From Silene latifolia (lineage: Eukaryota; Streptophyta; Magnoliopsida; Caryophyllales; Caryophyllaceae): a stretch of 64,000 bases of DNA. Shown here one piece after another: positions 12,819-24,645 of the stretch. Below the pieces are notes generated by a model. That model ran no database searches and was not told the origin of the DNA. It saw only the letters and a list, made by a program, of their open reading frames with translations. The stretch lies in NCBI RefSeq assembly GCF_048544455.1, contig NC_133537.1, forward strand, positions 13,887,541 through 13,951,540, given 5' to 3'. Both the position numbers and the translations under genes were made by a program. Each line of letters starts with the position of its first letter. The stretch's first letter is position 1.

Positions 12819-15463
12819 CTTTTCAATGATTTTAACTTGAACAAATAATCCAATCTATATCTTACACTTAAATTGACACATCTGCAAACCTACCAAAATA
12901 TACTATATTTACTTGTAGTTCGTGGTAGCGCCGCAGCCACTTCTAAGGGCTGTAGATGAATAACTACAAGCTTCGTAAAACCTCAAATATTAGCACAAAC
13001 ACTAAGTCATGCCATAAACAAAGGCTTGAAAGCAATGACCAAATCATCGGCTCTGCAGTACGACCAAAACTGCAACGATCAGCACTTGCTTTTCCAAATC
13101 AATAAAGCGAGGGTCAGTACTTCATTTTGTGCATCTTACTTAACTTAGGAGAAGTTAAGCAAAACTAACTTATACACGGTTAGATATAAGTTTACACCTA
13201 GAGTGAATACACCACAAGTACCTGAATGCACACGAGTAAAAAAAAACTAATAGGAATCCTATTGAGGTGTTATTCTTAATAAATTGAATGCTGCCACAAT
13301 TGTAATGAATCTGGCCTGAACCAAATCGAATCAAACATGGGTCCATTTCAGAATAAATAGATTGATTAAAATAAAGTTTGGTATAAAGTATATAAAATCA
13401 TCAAGCAATACCCTTTCTGAAGTTGTGTGACAGTGTTTTTTTTCTTTTGATTCCACAATTACAACGATTACAGTTGCAGATCATCTATCCCTTAATGATT
13501 TAGATCATCATCTGAAACAATAAATGACCCGTAAAATGATGAAAAAGAATGAAGAGTATCAGAGCTTGATTAATTTCACAAAATTGGTTTTTCACTGCAA
13601 CAAAGAATGATAATTTTAACACACAATAGAAGTCATTTTTCCTTTTTATATCCCATTTCCGGGTTCATGAATTTGAATCAAACGAACTACAATGAAGGAT
13701 CAATCGAATATTTGGCAGTAATACAATGTAAGAGCAATTGTTAGAAACATCATTCTATCAGCTTTGTACAGATAAATAACAATGGCTGTTGAGACTATCT
13801 ATGATGTCTACGAATGGTCTTTTAGTCTTAAATGTTGTTATCTAGACCTTAAATTTGACTTATCAACGTAAATTAAGGAAAAAAAAATAGATTAAACCCC
13901 ATTACCCTGTATACCCTTCCATTATTTGTTTGAAGTCTTCTCCTCAATCTGAGGTCAACAATGATGACTGAAATGTTCTTGGAACTGTTTAAACTAATGG
14001 CAAGTTGTGAGAGAGTTTCAGCGACAACTTGTGCAGGAGATTTGCAGGAGATTTATCACCTAAAGACTCCTTAGACTTTTGGATTTTTTTAAAGACGCAA
14101 CGAGCCACATTCCCGACCATCGTTTGACATGACATCCCAAATGTCGTCACTTGCCAATATCAAGCACTCGTCTTCTTCACCTCTTGTTGTGAAAGTTACC
14201 TCTAGCACTGGTATTATATAGGGACTCACCTGAAACAATGTTTTAAAAATCATGAAAATTCGAAAGAGACAAGGGCGTCAAACATTATGCAGCATTAGAT
14301 ACAACAAGAACAACATCAGAGCCTTAATCCAAAAATGATTTGTGGTCGGTTGATATGAATCATCCTTTAGATCCATCCATGGGTGATCGCACACCTCAAA
14401 ATGCGAAAATACAGAAAAGGAAAAGTGAAAAACACAAGGGGATGAAACATAATAAAAAAGTCAAAATTAACTTATAAGCTTTACAAAACCGAAAACCGGA
14501 TTTCTTTTATAAAAATTTAAAAATTTAAATCGAAAATAAAGATTGAAACGATTTTGAAAACCGAAGTAAAACTTAAGGGCCCAGAATACCTTGAAAATGA
14601 ACCAAGTATATACAGACACGAGCCTATAGCATTGACCCTGATCAAGTAAGGTCGTAGACCCAAACCGAAAATAAAATCCCGAAGTAGACCCAAACCTGGA
14701 TTGACCTGATCTGAAACAATTGACTGCAAAATAACCTGAACTGGAACTGAAGTGATGCAATAACTGCAACCAAAATGTATAAAACCGGCCTAACTTATAG
14801 TGAAGTATAACAGGAATTCGCCAGTACCCGGTTACACCAAGGCTCACCAATTACATCAGGTTATTCCATTGATCTGGGATAAATTATCATTTCCCAACTC
14901 GCTGTCTAAAGGGACAACCAAATATAAGCTAAAAGACACATCAAGTAAACACAAAATCACATTAACCCCCAATTCAACCCTTTAAAATTAATACCTCAAA
15001 CAAACACTAACGACTCAACCAACTGAAAAAAAAAACAACCACCCAACAAATATAAGCAAAGACCCACCCAAATCAAACCCTAGAACCTGTCCAATCAACA
15101 TCACAATCATAATTTCTAAATTAAGAGTTCAATTTTAAAGGTAAGAAGTTTAAAACCTAGAGAGACGTGCGATGATGTTGCCATCCGTTGCCTAACTCGT
15201 TGCCTAACTCGCTATAGCTTAAAAACTGCAGGATACAAAGAGGAAAAGCTGAGAAAAGGTAAGAGGGAAACGCGGAGAATGAAAGGAAGGTGGCTAAAAA
15301 TGAAAGGCATGTAATAAGAGGAGAACAAGAGAGGCAGGAAGAAAGGGAGAGAATGAAAGGGAGAGAATGAAAGGGAGAAAGGTATGATGGAAGAAATGGA
15401 CGACAATGATTGAATGGGAATAACCTAAGTTGGGGGATGGGGGTGGGGGTATTAGTAGCAATG
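12819..15463. other. Intergenic DNA without recognised features
   Basis: AT-rich, with simple repeats and purine-rich GAATGAAAGGGAGA repeats near 15340-15380. No gene recognised. Confidence 0.6.
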
Positions 15464-15915
15464 TTGTCAGGATCGGGATTCTACTTTGAATCGATGGGGA
15501 GGGTAGGATCGAATCGGCAGAATCGGATCGTAGAATCGTAAGATTCTATAAATTCACTAAATATAGTTTTTTATTTGGTAAAAATATATAATTGAAGATC
15601 AAAACACTTATTTATACCCAAAATATTGATAATTAATGAGTTTAGTATCATTTCATGAACATGTTTCTACAAATGACATGAAATTTGGATTTTACGATGT
15701 CGTTATATAAAAATTTATTTTAATATGTTACTATGGAGTCGGATCGTAGGATCGTAAGATCGTAGAATCGTATTATGATCCTACCTCTAGAAAATTTCAA
15801 ATAAATAGGATCGTAAGATTCTACAAACATGATAGAATCGTAGGATCCGAGATCGGACAAACATTTTTGGATCGTAAAATCGTAGAATCATAGGATCGAA
15901 TCGGGATTCTGACAA
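15464..15915. mobile_element. Small inverted-repeat element rich in GATCGTA/GAATCG repeats
   Basis: The segment begins ttgtcaggatcgggattc and ends cgggattctgacaa, so TTGTCAG pairs with CTGACAA at the tips. Inside are many copies of ggatcgtaagatcgtagaat-type words. It looks like a MITE-type non-autonomous DNA element. Target duplications are not clear, so the superfamily is open. Confidence 0.45.
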
Positions 15916-18129
15916 TAATGGGTATTACCAATGTGATTGTGTTCAGGTTTTATTAACATTAACATGGAAAATTAAATGCGGTAAGGAACATACCAATGTG
16001 TATGTAACACTCGCTAATCAGTAGAAGCCTGCTTTGGCCGCTGGAACTGGCATACCTCTCAAGGCCCCGGGTGCACAAAGTAGGAATAAAGTCACCATTC
16101 TGCAATATCCCGGCATTTTAAACATGGCAACAACAGTACTGACTGCACAGTGGACCCCTAAACCTATTACTGGGTTACTTCTGTATTTACAGACGAAGCA
16201 AGGGAGCATTAGAAAAGTCTCCATATAGTCGGAAGTTCATAAATAACAATACACAGGGCACTGACTTAAGGGGGACAAATGCCTGAGCTACACGACCCCG
16301 TGAAACACGCTTTCTACAACCGCTTACACTGGCACAACAAGTCAACAACCACACACCTACTTGTATGCCTAAAAAGTAAGACATAGAATAAACCCAATGC
16401 AACAAATCATATCAACCCAACCCAATAACAGGTTAGAGTTCACAAAAGTAACGCTACTTCTCGCAGCGAAGTCTGACAGCCTACACCTACAGCACCGGAC
16501 ATCTAAAGTAACACGCATTGCCAGCCCATTGTTGAGGAATCACCACCATCTAGTCCTAAAGTGAAGGAAAGACACAAAAGGGAAGGTCCACAGCGGATCC
16601 CGCACTTACAGTATAAACGACACCGACAGCATCAGGTAGGCAAGGCTTTTGCAGTAGATATGGTCAGTTGAAGAGCGGCGTCAGAAAAGCAGAACCTGCA
16701 AAAGAGAGGCAATGCAGACTTGTTAAATAAACAAAACTTGACCCTGCCACGCCGCATGCTGACAATTAAGAAGTAAGAATATGGACAGATTTCACAGATA
16801 TCAAGTAATTGGTAGAGTGTTCACGGACCTACAATTCCAGTACCAAATACCATGGTAATAAATTGGGGTAGGTCAACCTGCCGCCGAAGACCACCTTAAA
16901 AAGAAACATTAGGTCATACCAGAACCCCTCACTAAAACTCAGAGCTCAAGTCTACAGGTCGTCGGAGTATTAAAAGAAGCCTGAAACTTTAAGGATCCTG
17001 TGGGCAACAAGTAGTCTAAAAATGCTAGACCCAGCCATGAAATTTCAGGGAAGAAAACATGAACATCGCAGTAAAAGAATAGACTGATGTGAACCTGACG
17101 ATTAATTATTAGCAGCGAGACTCATCCAACAATCCCTAAATTCAGAGACCAGCACACCTACATTCCAAGCAAGAAAACCCACACAGAGAATCTGAACATA
17201 GGCAAGTTTAAAAATCAATACAAGATAAACTCGACAACACGGAGAAAACAACAACCTTATTCGACAGTCATTGAACCCTCACTATCCTAAACTGCCATAC
17301 TCGCAAACACCATCAATCATCAGCTAGATTTTAACGATCTCATTAACAGAGCAATTTCATAAAACTCTATTGAAGGCAGATAGAAGCATAGAACAAACAA
17401 CACACCGCTAGAGTAATCAACCTCAGTATATTACTGGGAGCAAATTAACCTCACACAGTTGTAGCAATAACAGCTATACAACATTCGACCAAACTTATAT
17501 GCAATTAACAAACATACAAAATCACACAATGAAAACAAATGTAAAGTCAGCAATGAGGGAAACCTAACCAGACTCTTTTGCGACGAAAATATATCCAAGT
17601 TTGTGCCTGTCAAATCAATGAGCCTACTTTCTTAGTGAATACCCATTTTTTATAACAAGAAAGCCAGAAACCATAATAATGCACTAATGCCTGCATACCT
17701 GATATATGCTTCATCCCAAATAATAAACTTCATATTCGAACATGTAAACAATTAATTAATATTCAGTAAAAAGTAGTTGAAATTCAACATATTACACGCA
17801 CAGAAAAAGGCATGTATGAATAGATTTGCTAAAAAGGAGAAACAAATAAAATGAGAATGAATATGAACTCATAATATCATTGCTAATTTGAGAGAAAATG
17901 AGCTTATTGATGAAGTGAATTGCATAACCATGGACCGACACCAATGTTTACCAAGTGATCCACCCTATAGCAATAAGAACCAACAGAAAATTAGCAATGA
18001 GGCACTTCAATCAACCCACTAACGATACTAAATTTGCAAAGAACAACAATAACCCACGAAAACTAAGCAAAGACCAATTTCAATCAAACCTGAGATTCAT
18101 AAGTTGGGGTAAATACTTAGGTTTTGCGG
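15916..18129. other. Intergenic DNA without recognised features
   Basis: Low coding potential on both strands. A GC-richer patch at 16020-16350 gives short open frames, but none resembles a known family. Confidence 0.5.
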
Positions 18130-18360
18130 AGAGAGCTGAATAGAGATGTGAGAAGTAAGAGACGGTGTGAGAAGCAAGAGATGGTGTGAGAATGAGTGGA
18201 GTAGATAGAAAGAATAGGAAAGGGTGTGGCTGTGAGTGAAAGAGAGAATGGAGGGATAAGATCTAATGGGGCAAATCAACGGCAGAAAGGGAACTTGTTT
18301 GTGCACTATTCATCGCTATAGTGCTTGCAAGTTTAAACTTTTTAAAGGGTTTAGGATACA
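18130..18360. repeat. First copy of a 230-bp segment repeated at about 29030
   Basis: Shares in order gagtggagtaga, tggttgtgagtga-type words, agatctaa..gggg, actattcatcgcta, and taaactttttaa.ggg with 29030-29260, in the same orientation. The copies are about 10.9 kb apart. See the finding on this pair. Confidence 0.6.
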
Positions 18361-19334
18361 CATGAGTTTGTAAAGAGTTATTTTTAACTTTAACACTACT
18401 TTCACAAGCTTTTTAAGAAAAAATATCCATTTATTAATTAAAGTGGGTCGGGCCAAAACTTAGGCCACATGATTAGCCCAAGCCCATCCCTAAAATACTT
18501 TGGCCTTTTTTGGGCGGCACATGGGGTTTTTTTGGGCCAAAATAAGAGGCCCAAGCCCTTCAAAAAAGCAGGCTGGGCCGGGGGCTTTTGGGATTGGGCC
18601 ATTTAATCGGCTCTATTGTAAAGAGATAAAATTTTCAAATCAGACAAATAATTTTGATAATGAAAACCTTCAATCGTTGAAAAGCTGTAGAGTCTCAAGT
18701 TTCCCACAAACTTGTATGTGGCTATGCCACTGCTGAATATCTTTAGATACATACCGAAGGTAAATGTGTGTACCGGGTAATACATACCGAAGCTAGGTAA
18801 ATGTATGTACCGGGTAATACATAATGTATATATATCGATGTACATAAGACACATATCTAAAACGATACTCCAACAAGTCTTGAAACAGTGGTTGTTGATC
18901 TTCGTACCTTTTTTCCAATTCCGGAGGGTAAGCTTGGAAAGATAGGATTTTTTCTCCCAACAAGTCACGAACTCATGATACCTAACCAAGCAATGAACAA
19001 AACCCATAAAGACGATAATATAGCAAAGAACGGAGTAATTAACCATTACAACTGGAGAAATATTATAAGATTCAATCCGAAACATACGGAAAAACAGCGA
19101 ATAATACAACCGAAATTGTTCAGTGTTCATTAAACTGCTTTATTAGGGAGAAAAAAATGCAGTAAAACTACCGAGTTTTGCCGTTCAAGGAAAGTAAAAC
19201 TACCGAGGTTTACCGTTCAAGGAAATGTTGCAGAACAACCTGAGGACATAAAACAAAACATGCAGAGTTTCTGTAGTATAAGGACTGAAATGAGGCACAA
19301 AAGTTCCATCTTCTGATCTTCACCGTTTATCTGT
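18361..19334. other. Intergenic DNA, GGGCC-rich patch
   Basis: Contains a GGGCC/GGCCC-rich patch at about 18440-18610 of the kind seen in old hAT-like elements, plus a local direct repeat (taaatgtgtgtaccgggtaa and a near copy around 18760-18820). No gene seen. Confidence 0.5.
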
Positions 19335-21542
19335 TCAATGGTAGCACATGACACAGTCGTTAGTAGAACCGTCATTGAAAAAACTGCAGTGCAGACAAGG
19401 CCATTCCTTTAGTTCCTCAATCGAGTCTGACTTCCTTTCAATCGACTCCCTTGAGCATATCACTAAGCGGAGAGTCTCTATGTCTGTGTACTCATTACGT
19501 ATAGCTATCTCCATGTTCTGTAAGTAATTGCGAGCGACACTGATTGAAAAGACAAACATTATTTACTCAATAAGCATTCAAAAGACCATCGTATTTTTTT
19601 ATTCGAGTGAAAATGGAAAGTTCAGGGCAAATTTAGTATCATGAATTTTGAGAGGTTCAGTTAGAGTTGAGACAAAGTTCGATTTAAGGCAGAGTCTTTT
19701 GCGGAAATCTTCAAATTGCTGAGCTGGTGCAGTCTTACGCACGAACATTCTCAGTTCAGCTACAACCAGACATAGTTGCTCTAGCACAAATGCTCCGTTC
19801 TCTGAATAACCATATATAATGCAACAGTTTAACACAAAAATCATCAACAAATCAATCATACCAATTGGTTGATACTCTACTATTTCAACACAAAGGAAAC
19901 TCACTTAACAAGTCATTGTAAAGAGGGTTCCAGTTTTCCCGAAATATAAGGAAATAAAAGTTGTTCACAAACATGTACTTGAATACTCGCTTGCATTCCG
20001 CTGCCTGCAAGAACGACGAAAAAAAGGTGATAAGGAGGGAGATATTCATTAGTAAGCTATACAATTTATTCTTCATAATATTCATCATCGAATTACTTAA
20101 ATTTACCTGTAGCCATGTGTCTGACACAAACGAAAGTTCTGCTATAGGGAGGGCTTGTTTTTCAGCTACGACTTTCAGCTGCACCCAGAAATACATGATA
20201 AATTATGCGTCTTTCTTAACTCGTATTTATTTTCCTCTGAATCTAGATAATTAGTAAATAATGAGTGAACTGAGACGCTAGTCTTAGAAATATTATTAAA
20301 TTTGTCGAGAAACTGAAGTTTAGTGTATCACCTCTTCATTCTGCATTGCTCGGAGTTTCATAAGAACTTGGTTTTGATCCTGTAAAGGAAGAAACAAGGA
20401 ATTCAAGTCATTATCCAAGAACATCGATCATTTAATAAATCTCCAAGTAAAAGTTGGTTTAATCACAACCCTTCATGAATTGATTTGTCGCTTTTGTCCG
20501 TTTTTTCTCATGTTGCATGTTAATTACCATATCTTGAAAATTCCATTGACAAATACTCTGTTGGAATCTGCTATATTCATGAGTCGCTATTGCCCGTTTT
20601 TTCTCATCCTCGGCAATCTACGACAGATTTAAAAAGGAACAATTTGATTAGTGATAGCTGAAGGAATTTATTAACATTCGAATAAGGTAATCACTCGAAT
20701 AAGGTCATTACCGCTTACAGTTTTGCTCGAAGACATATATGAGTATGGTAGTCTCCGTCCCAGTGACCATGCTCCAACCAAGAACTATGACAACCCCTGA
20801 AATATAGACATGATTGGAGTTTTGAATCTCGGTTTTGTAGATGAGCCGAGTAAGCTCTATCGAAGAAGTTTCTGAGGAACTGAAGAAAAATTTCAAGTTA
20901 CCGGCAAAAATGAAAATGACAGGTTGGACATTCCAAGTGCTTGCACTGGGCTTTTTACCGCCACTGGCCATTCACATTTGGGGCATTTTCTAATACACGC
21001 TAGTTGCCTACGGAAAATCAGATGGCCGGCGCTTAGGTTCAGATCTGGAAAATATGAGGTTAACATCTATACTAATGTCGAGAAAGCAAAGCTAAATAGA
21101 TACCAATTTTCAGACTGATGCAGTTGCTCTATTCTCCAAGACTGAGCAGTTACACAGCTCAGGGGCGCGTGCGCTTCCTTCAAACACTGCAAAAAGAAAG
21201 CGATCCTCCGTGTAAACAAACAGAAGGTCAAAACGATGATACAAATATTTCGATGGAAAAAGTCGCACCTTATAGCAAAAGGTAAACAGACACTTGCAAG
21301 TGAACTTTGAGACACTTTTAGTAGATTCAGGAAACACAGCATGATTTACAGCCAGGAGTAGGGCACCATTTTCCCTATAAAATAAACTTTCCGAGTTAAA
21401 AACAAAAGATAGGAACTTTCTATTTTGATAGATATATAATAAACGAGCATTCAATTTGAAAATCTCGTACCTTACAGTTATCATCAAGATACAACCTCAG
21501 AAAAATGGCAGGGTAAATGTTTTGGCCTGCTTCCAAAGCTAA
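19335..21542 (-). pseudogene. ARIADNE-like RBR E3 ubiquitin ligase, decayed
   Basis: Minus-strand exons read in ARIADNE order. 21542-21471 (YLDDNCK) and 21374-21269 (KWCPTPGC ... FTCKCLFTFCYK) give the IBR; 21186-21104 continues it (CLKEAHAPLSC). 21035-20900 and 20796-20719 give Rcat (CIRKCPKCEWPV, KHLECPTCHFHFC, CHSSWLEHGH). The Ariadne helices follow at 20617-20470, 20379-20332, 20178-20107 (ending DTWLQ), 20004-19905 (AAECKRVFKYMF) and about 19808-19660. 19539-19335 ends in a RanBP2 zinc finger, WPCLHCSFFNDGSTNDCVMC. Family members pass ubiquitin from E2 through a Cys in Rcat. Frames break inside the IBR exon and inside the Rcat exon (after CPKCEWPV), and a third mismatch is likely at the IBR/Rcat junction. 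RING1 and the N-terminus were not found. Either a pseudogene or a gene with sequence indels. Confidence 0.7.
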
Positions 21543-22029
21543 TGTAATTATCATTTCCTGGTTAACAGGCGCGTTACATGATTCATCAATCAAAAATAAT
21601 GGATCAAATCAAACAGAAGATCGCTTTAACAAACCATGTGGGCACCAACTTTATTAAATGTGTTGACTGTAGCAGGAAATGAAAGGGAGAAAGTAGGGGA
21701 TGAGACAATACCCTGGTAATGGATGGGTAGGTATAGGACAGTGAAGACCCAATTCCCAAAGCCACATTGACAACCCGGCCCTCAAGAAGGAGATGCTCTC
21801 CATTAGAGCTGGCACCTTTAGTTGCTTCCTTCTTTCAATATAAAGACATATCTCTTCCTTAAACAAAGAACGCAATAATCAGTAAGGCAAAATAAGACAA
21901 CCAAGTGAGCAATGGCGAGCAAAGAACCCAACAATCAATTACCCTGTTTCACTGTACTCAGAAGAGCGCTTTCGAAGCAGTAATGGCAACCCAACTGAAA
22001 ATGCACATCCAAAAGCAAACAAATAAAAG
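21543..22029. other. Upstream of ARIADNE remnant; possible RING1 remains
   Basis: The minus strand at about 21860-21720 has an open stretch (EEICLYIERRKQ ...) in the place where RING1 is expected. I could not align it with confidence. Confidence 0.3.
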
Positions 22030-22480
22030 AGGTCAAAACGTATAAATGACAATTAACCAATTTAAACAAAAAAATATGTAAAAATTAGAACCTTCATCAG
22101 CTATTAATCCAATATAAATAAAAAATTGGTGAAAAATAAAGACGACATACCCAAATATTATTCTGGGTGGAGACAATGGCAGCAACCCCATAGGACGACG
22201 ATGATGGAGAGTAAACGAATGATAAACGATCAATCAGGGTAATTAATAAAGTCGCTCACATTAAGGTAAATACAAATTAAACCACTAACCAAATCCAATT
22301 GAAAAATATGCTAAAAACTAAAACCACCATCGGCTATTAATCCAACATGGCTGTAACATAAGTACAAATTAAAGACAACATACCCAATCAGTACTCTGTG
22401 TGGAGGCAATGACAGCACCTACATAGGAGAACGATGATGGAGATTAAAGGATGATAAGTGAAAGGAATGGAATTAGAAGA
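22030..22480. repeat. Direct tandem duplication, about 240 bp, two diverged copies
   Basis: About 22040-22250 and 22280-22470 share ctattaatccaa, aaagac.acataccca, tggagacaatg.cagca and acgatgatggaga in the same order. On the minus strand both copies keep a gtatgt splice-donor-like site after similar short open stretches (YGVAAIVSTQNNIW and YVGAVIASTQSTDW). They could be a duplicated exon of the decayed gene downstream. Confidence 0.5.
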
Positions 22481-24366
22481 TATACCTTGAAAGACAGGGT
22501 GCTCGTAAACCCTAAACGTAAACAATGAAATCGGCAGATTGATGTATAAAAAAAATGTATAAAATGTATTAAAGAAATAGGTAGGGCACCTAGCCAAAAA
22601 TAGAGTAAAGATGAGAAAGTGGAAGAGAAACAGGGCGCTATGAGTTGAGCAATACCTTGATGACCAAAATAATTCAGAAAACATCATTGCGTAATTCATT
22701 AATGAGAATTTTTTTTACATTTACAAAATACGATATTGGTGTTTTCTAAAGTATGGGCAATACATCGGAGTAGCGGCGACAGCGCAAAAGTTACTTTTTT
22801 CATGTGTAAAAAAACTAAAGAGAAATCATGAATTCATGAAATTGGGTCTATAATTTAGATTTAAATAAATTCCAAACTGAAATCCAAAGACAAAAAATGT
22901 TAATTTATTTCAGCTTCCCTAGTAGTAATCCACCTTACGAATTAAAAAAGCAACTGTCGTCGTATGAGCATCCTCGACAATGACAAAACACTGGACAAAA
23001 TTGAATTTTTGCTCACCTAAGATCGTGTACACCAAACTCTAAGGTAGAAAATTATCCGGAATGGTCTGATCTGTACCCTGAACTTCAGTCTGATATTCGT
23101 ATCCTTCAACAAAAGCTGCAAACACAGCCAAAAAGGCCACAAATATAAGCAATTGAAGTGTAGAAAGCATATAATGTAAACAAATGAAAATACAAAACCA
23201 TGCCACAAGTAAACTATAAGAGGCGTGGATTTGGGAAAACTACGGTCGTACCTAAACCACACCAAATCCTGCACCAGCGATAACAGACCAACACCATATC
23301 TCATACTCCATATATGATACCATAATTGAATACTGCAGGCACGAGGTCATTCAACCCTGATAACACACCGATAGAAAAACAATTAGCAGGAAAAACCTCA
23401 TTAGGCAAAAAAACAACCCACCCAAATCAGCCAAAAGAACGACCTCAAGCAAACCCCAAAATGATACCGAAGAATGCAACACATAAATTCCGCCCCGCGG
23501 CCCTCACCAACAGCACCTCCATGCCCCCACAAACACATATACACAGGATCTGCAGCAAGAAAAGAAGAAAGGCGGCAACGGAAATCAACAATAAATCAGC
23601 AAAAGCAATAGAATGAGCAAGACAGTGACAAGACAAATCATAAGAATAGTACCGTGAGGTACTCCCTTTTTAAAGGGTGTGGATTGACATCCAGATCACA
23701 AGGAGTTCCTAAAAAAAAGCATATAAAAAATGGGGTACCTCAACTATAAACACCTTGAAAAGAAAGTAACCGAACCAGGTTTGGTTATAAAAAATAACAA
23801 CAATACAAAAAATACAAGTTACCCCAACTATCTAAGACTAAAATAACATACGATAAGACGTAATCACGCAGCAACAAGCCAGTAATCCAAATCAAACAAG
23901 GTTAGAATCAATACTTCGCATATTTAATATTAAAAACCCCGCTCACCACAGACGATACAACTTCAATCACAACACCAATCCACGTATATAAAAGTAATAA
24001 CGGGAAGGGGATACCCCCCAAAAAAAACTAATTATGGTTGCATTAGAATCAATACCTCGTGTTATGAGGCCATACTCTAACCCCGTAGCCCAATACAACT
24101 GCAACCAACAACAACCACAATCAACATATATATAAAAGCAATAAAAAGATTTCTAATATGAGACCCAGCATAAGCATGAAAAGCGGATCGCCCAAGAACC
24201 TCAACCAGCACTCATCATTCAATTAAATTATTAGGGACGAGCACCTAAAACCCTAGTTCAAAACCCGTCTGCATTACTTGTTTAAAATTGGGCTCCTCCT
24301 ACCAAACAATAGTTCAATTACTTGTTTAAAACCAATTAAAAAAATAGATTAAAATTGAAAATGAAC
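22481..24366. other. Gap between the two gene remnants
   Basis: No exons recognised. In particular, the missing 3' exons of the ABCI20-like gene (signature motif, Walker B) were looked for on the minus strand and not seen. A 26-bp exon echo lies at 24175-24200. Confidence 0.5.
24175..24200 (-). repeat. 26-bp copy of ABCI20-like exon sequence
   Basis: Identical over 26 bases to 24414-24439, which lies in the ABCI20-like exon (region encoding VLGRSAFHD). It marks a partial local duplication about 240 bp downstream of the exon copy. Confidence 0.75.
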
Positions 24367-24645
24367 CTCTCCACCAAGATAGCAGAGGTCACCAGAAGAA
24401 GTCAAGGCAGTATCATGAAAAGCGGATCGCCCAAGAACCCGAACCATGTGTGGCTCCACCATATGCTTCCCTCCCAATATCTTCAATATCGTCGTCTTCC
24501 CTAATTCAAACAAATACAAAATCCAATTAAAATTAGTATCAGACGATCTCATATGAGAATTCGAGTAAGACCCAAAGACGAGATCTTGCAAAACATCGAA
24601 AAGGGGCCCTCACCAGCGCCATTGGAGCCGACAAGGAGGTAACGG

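Noticed and set aside
14467-14850. Phe-rich minus-strand frame
   Set aside because: Arises from A-rich sequence on the plus strand; no recognisable motif.
16020-16410. GC-richer patch with open frames on both strands as a possible exon
   Set aside because: Translations match no family I recognise and have no consistent splice sites.
23326-23616. 96-codon frame with Pro/Thr/Lys-rich protein
   Set aside because: No domain, no homologue recognised, and composition matches surrounding A/C-rich intergenic DNA.
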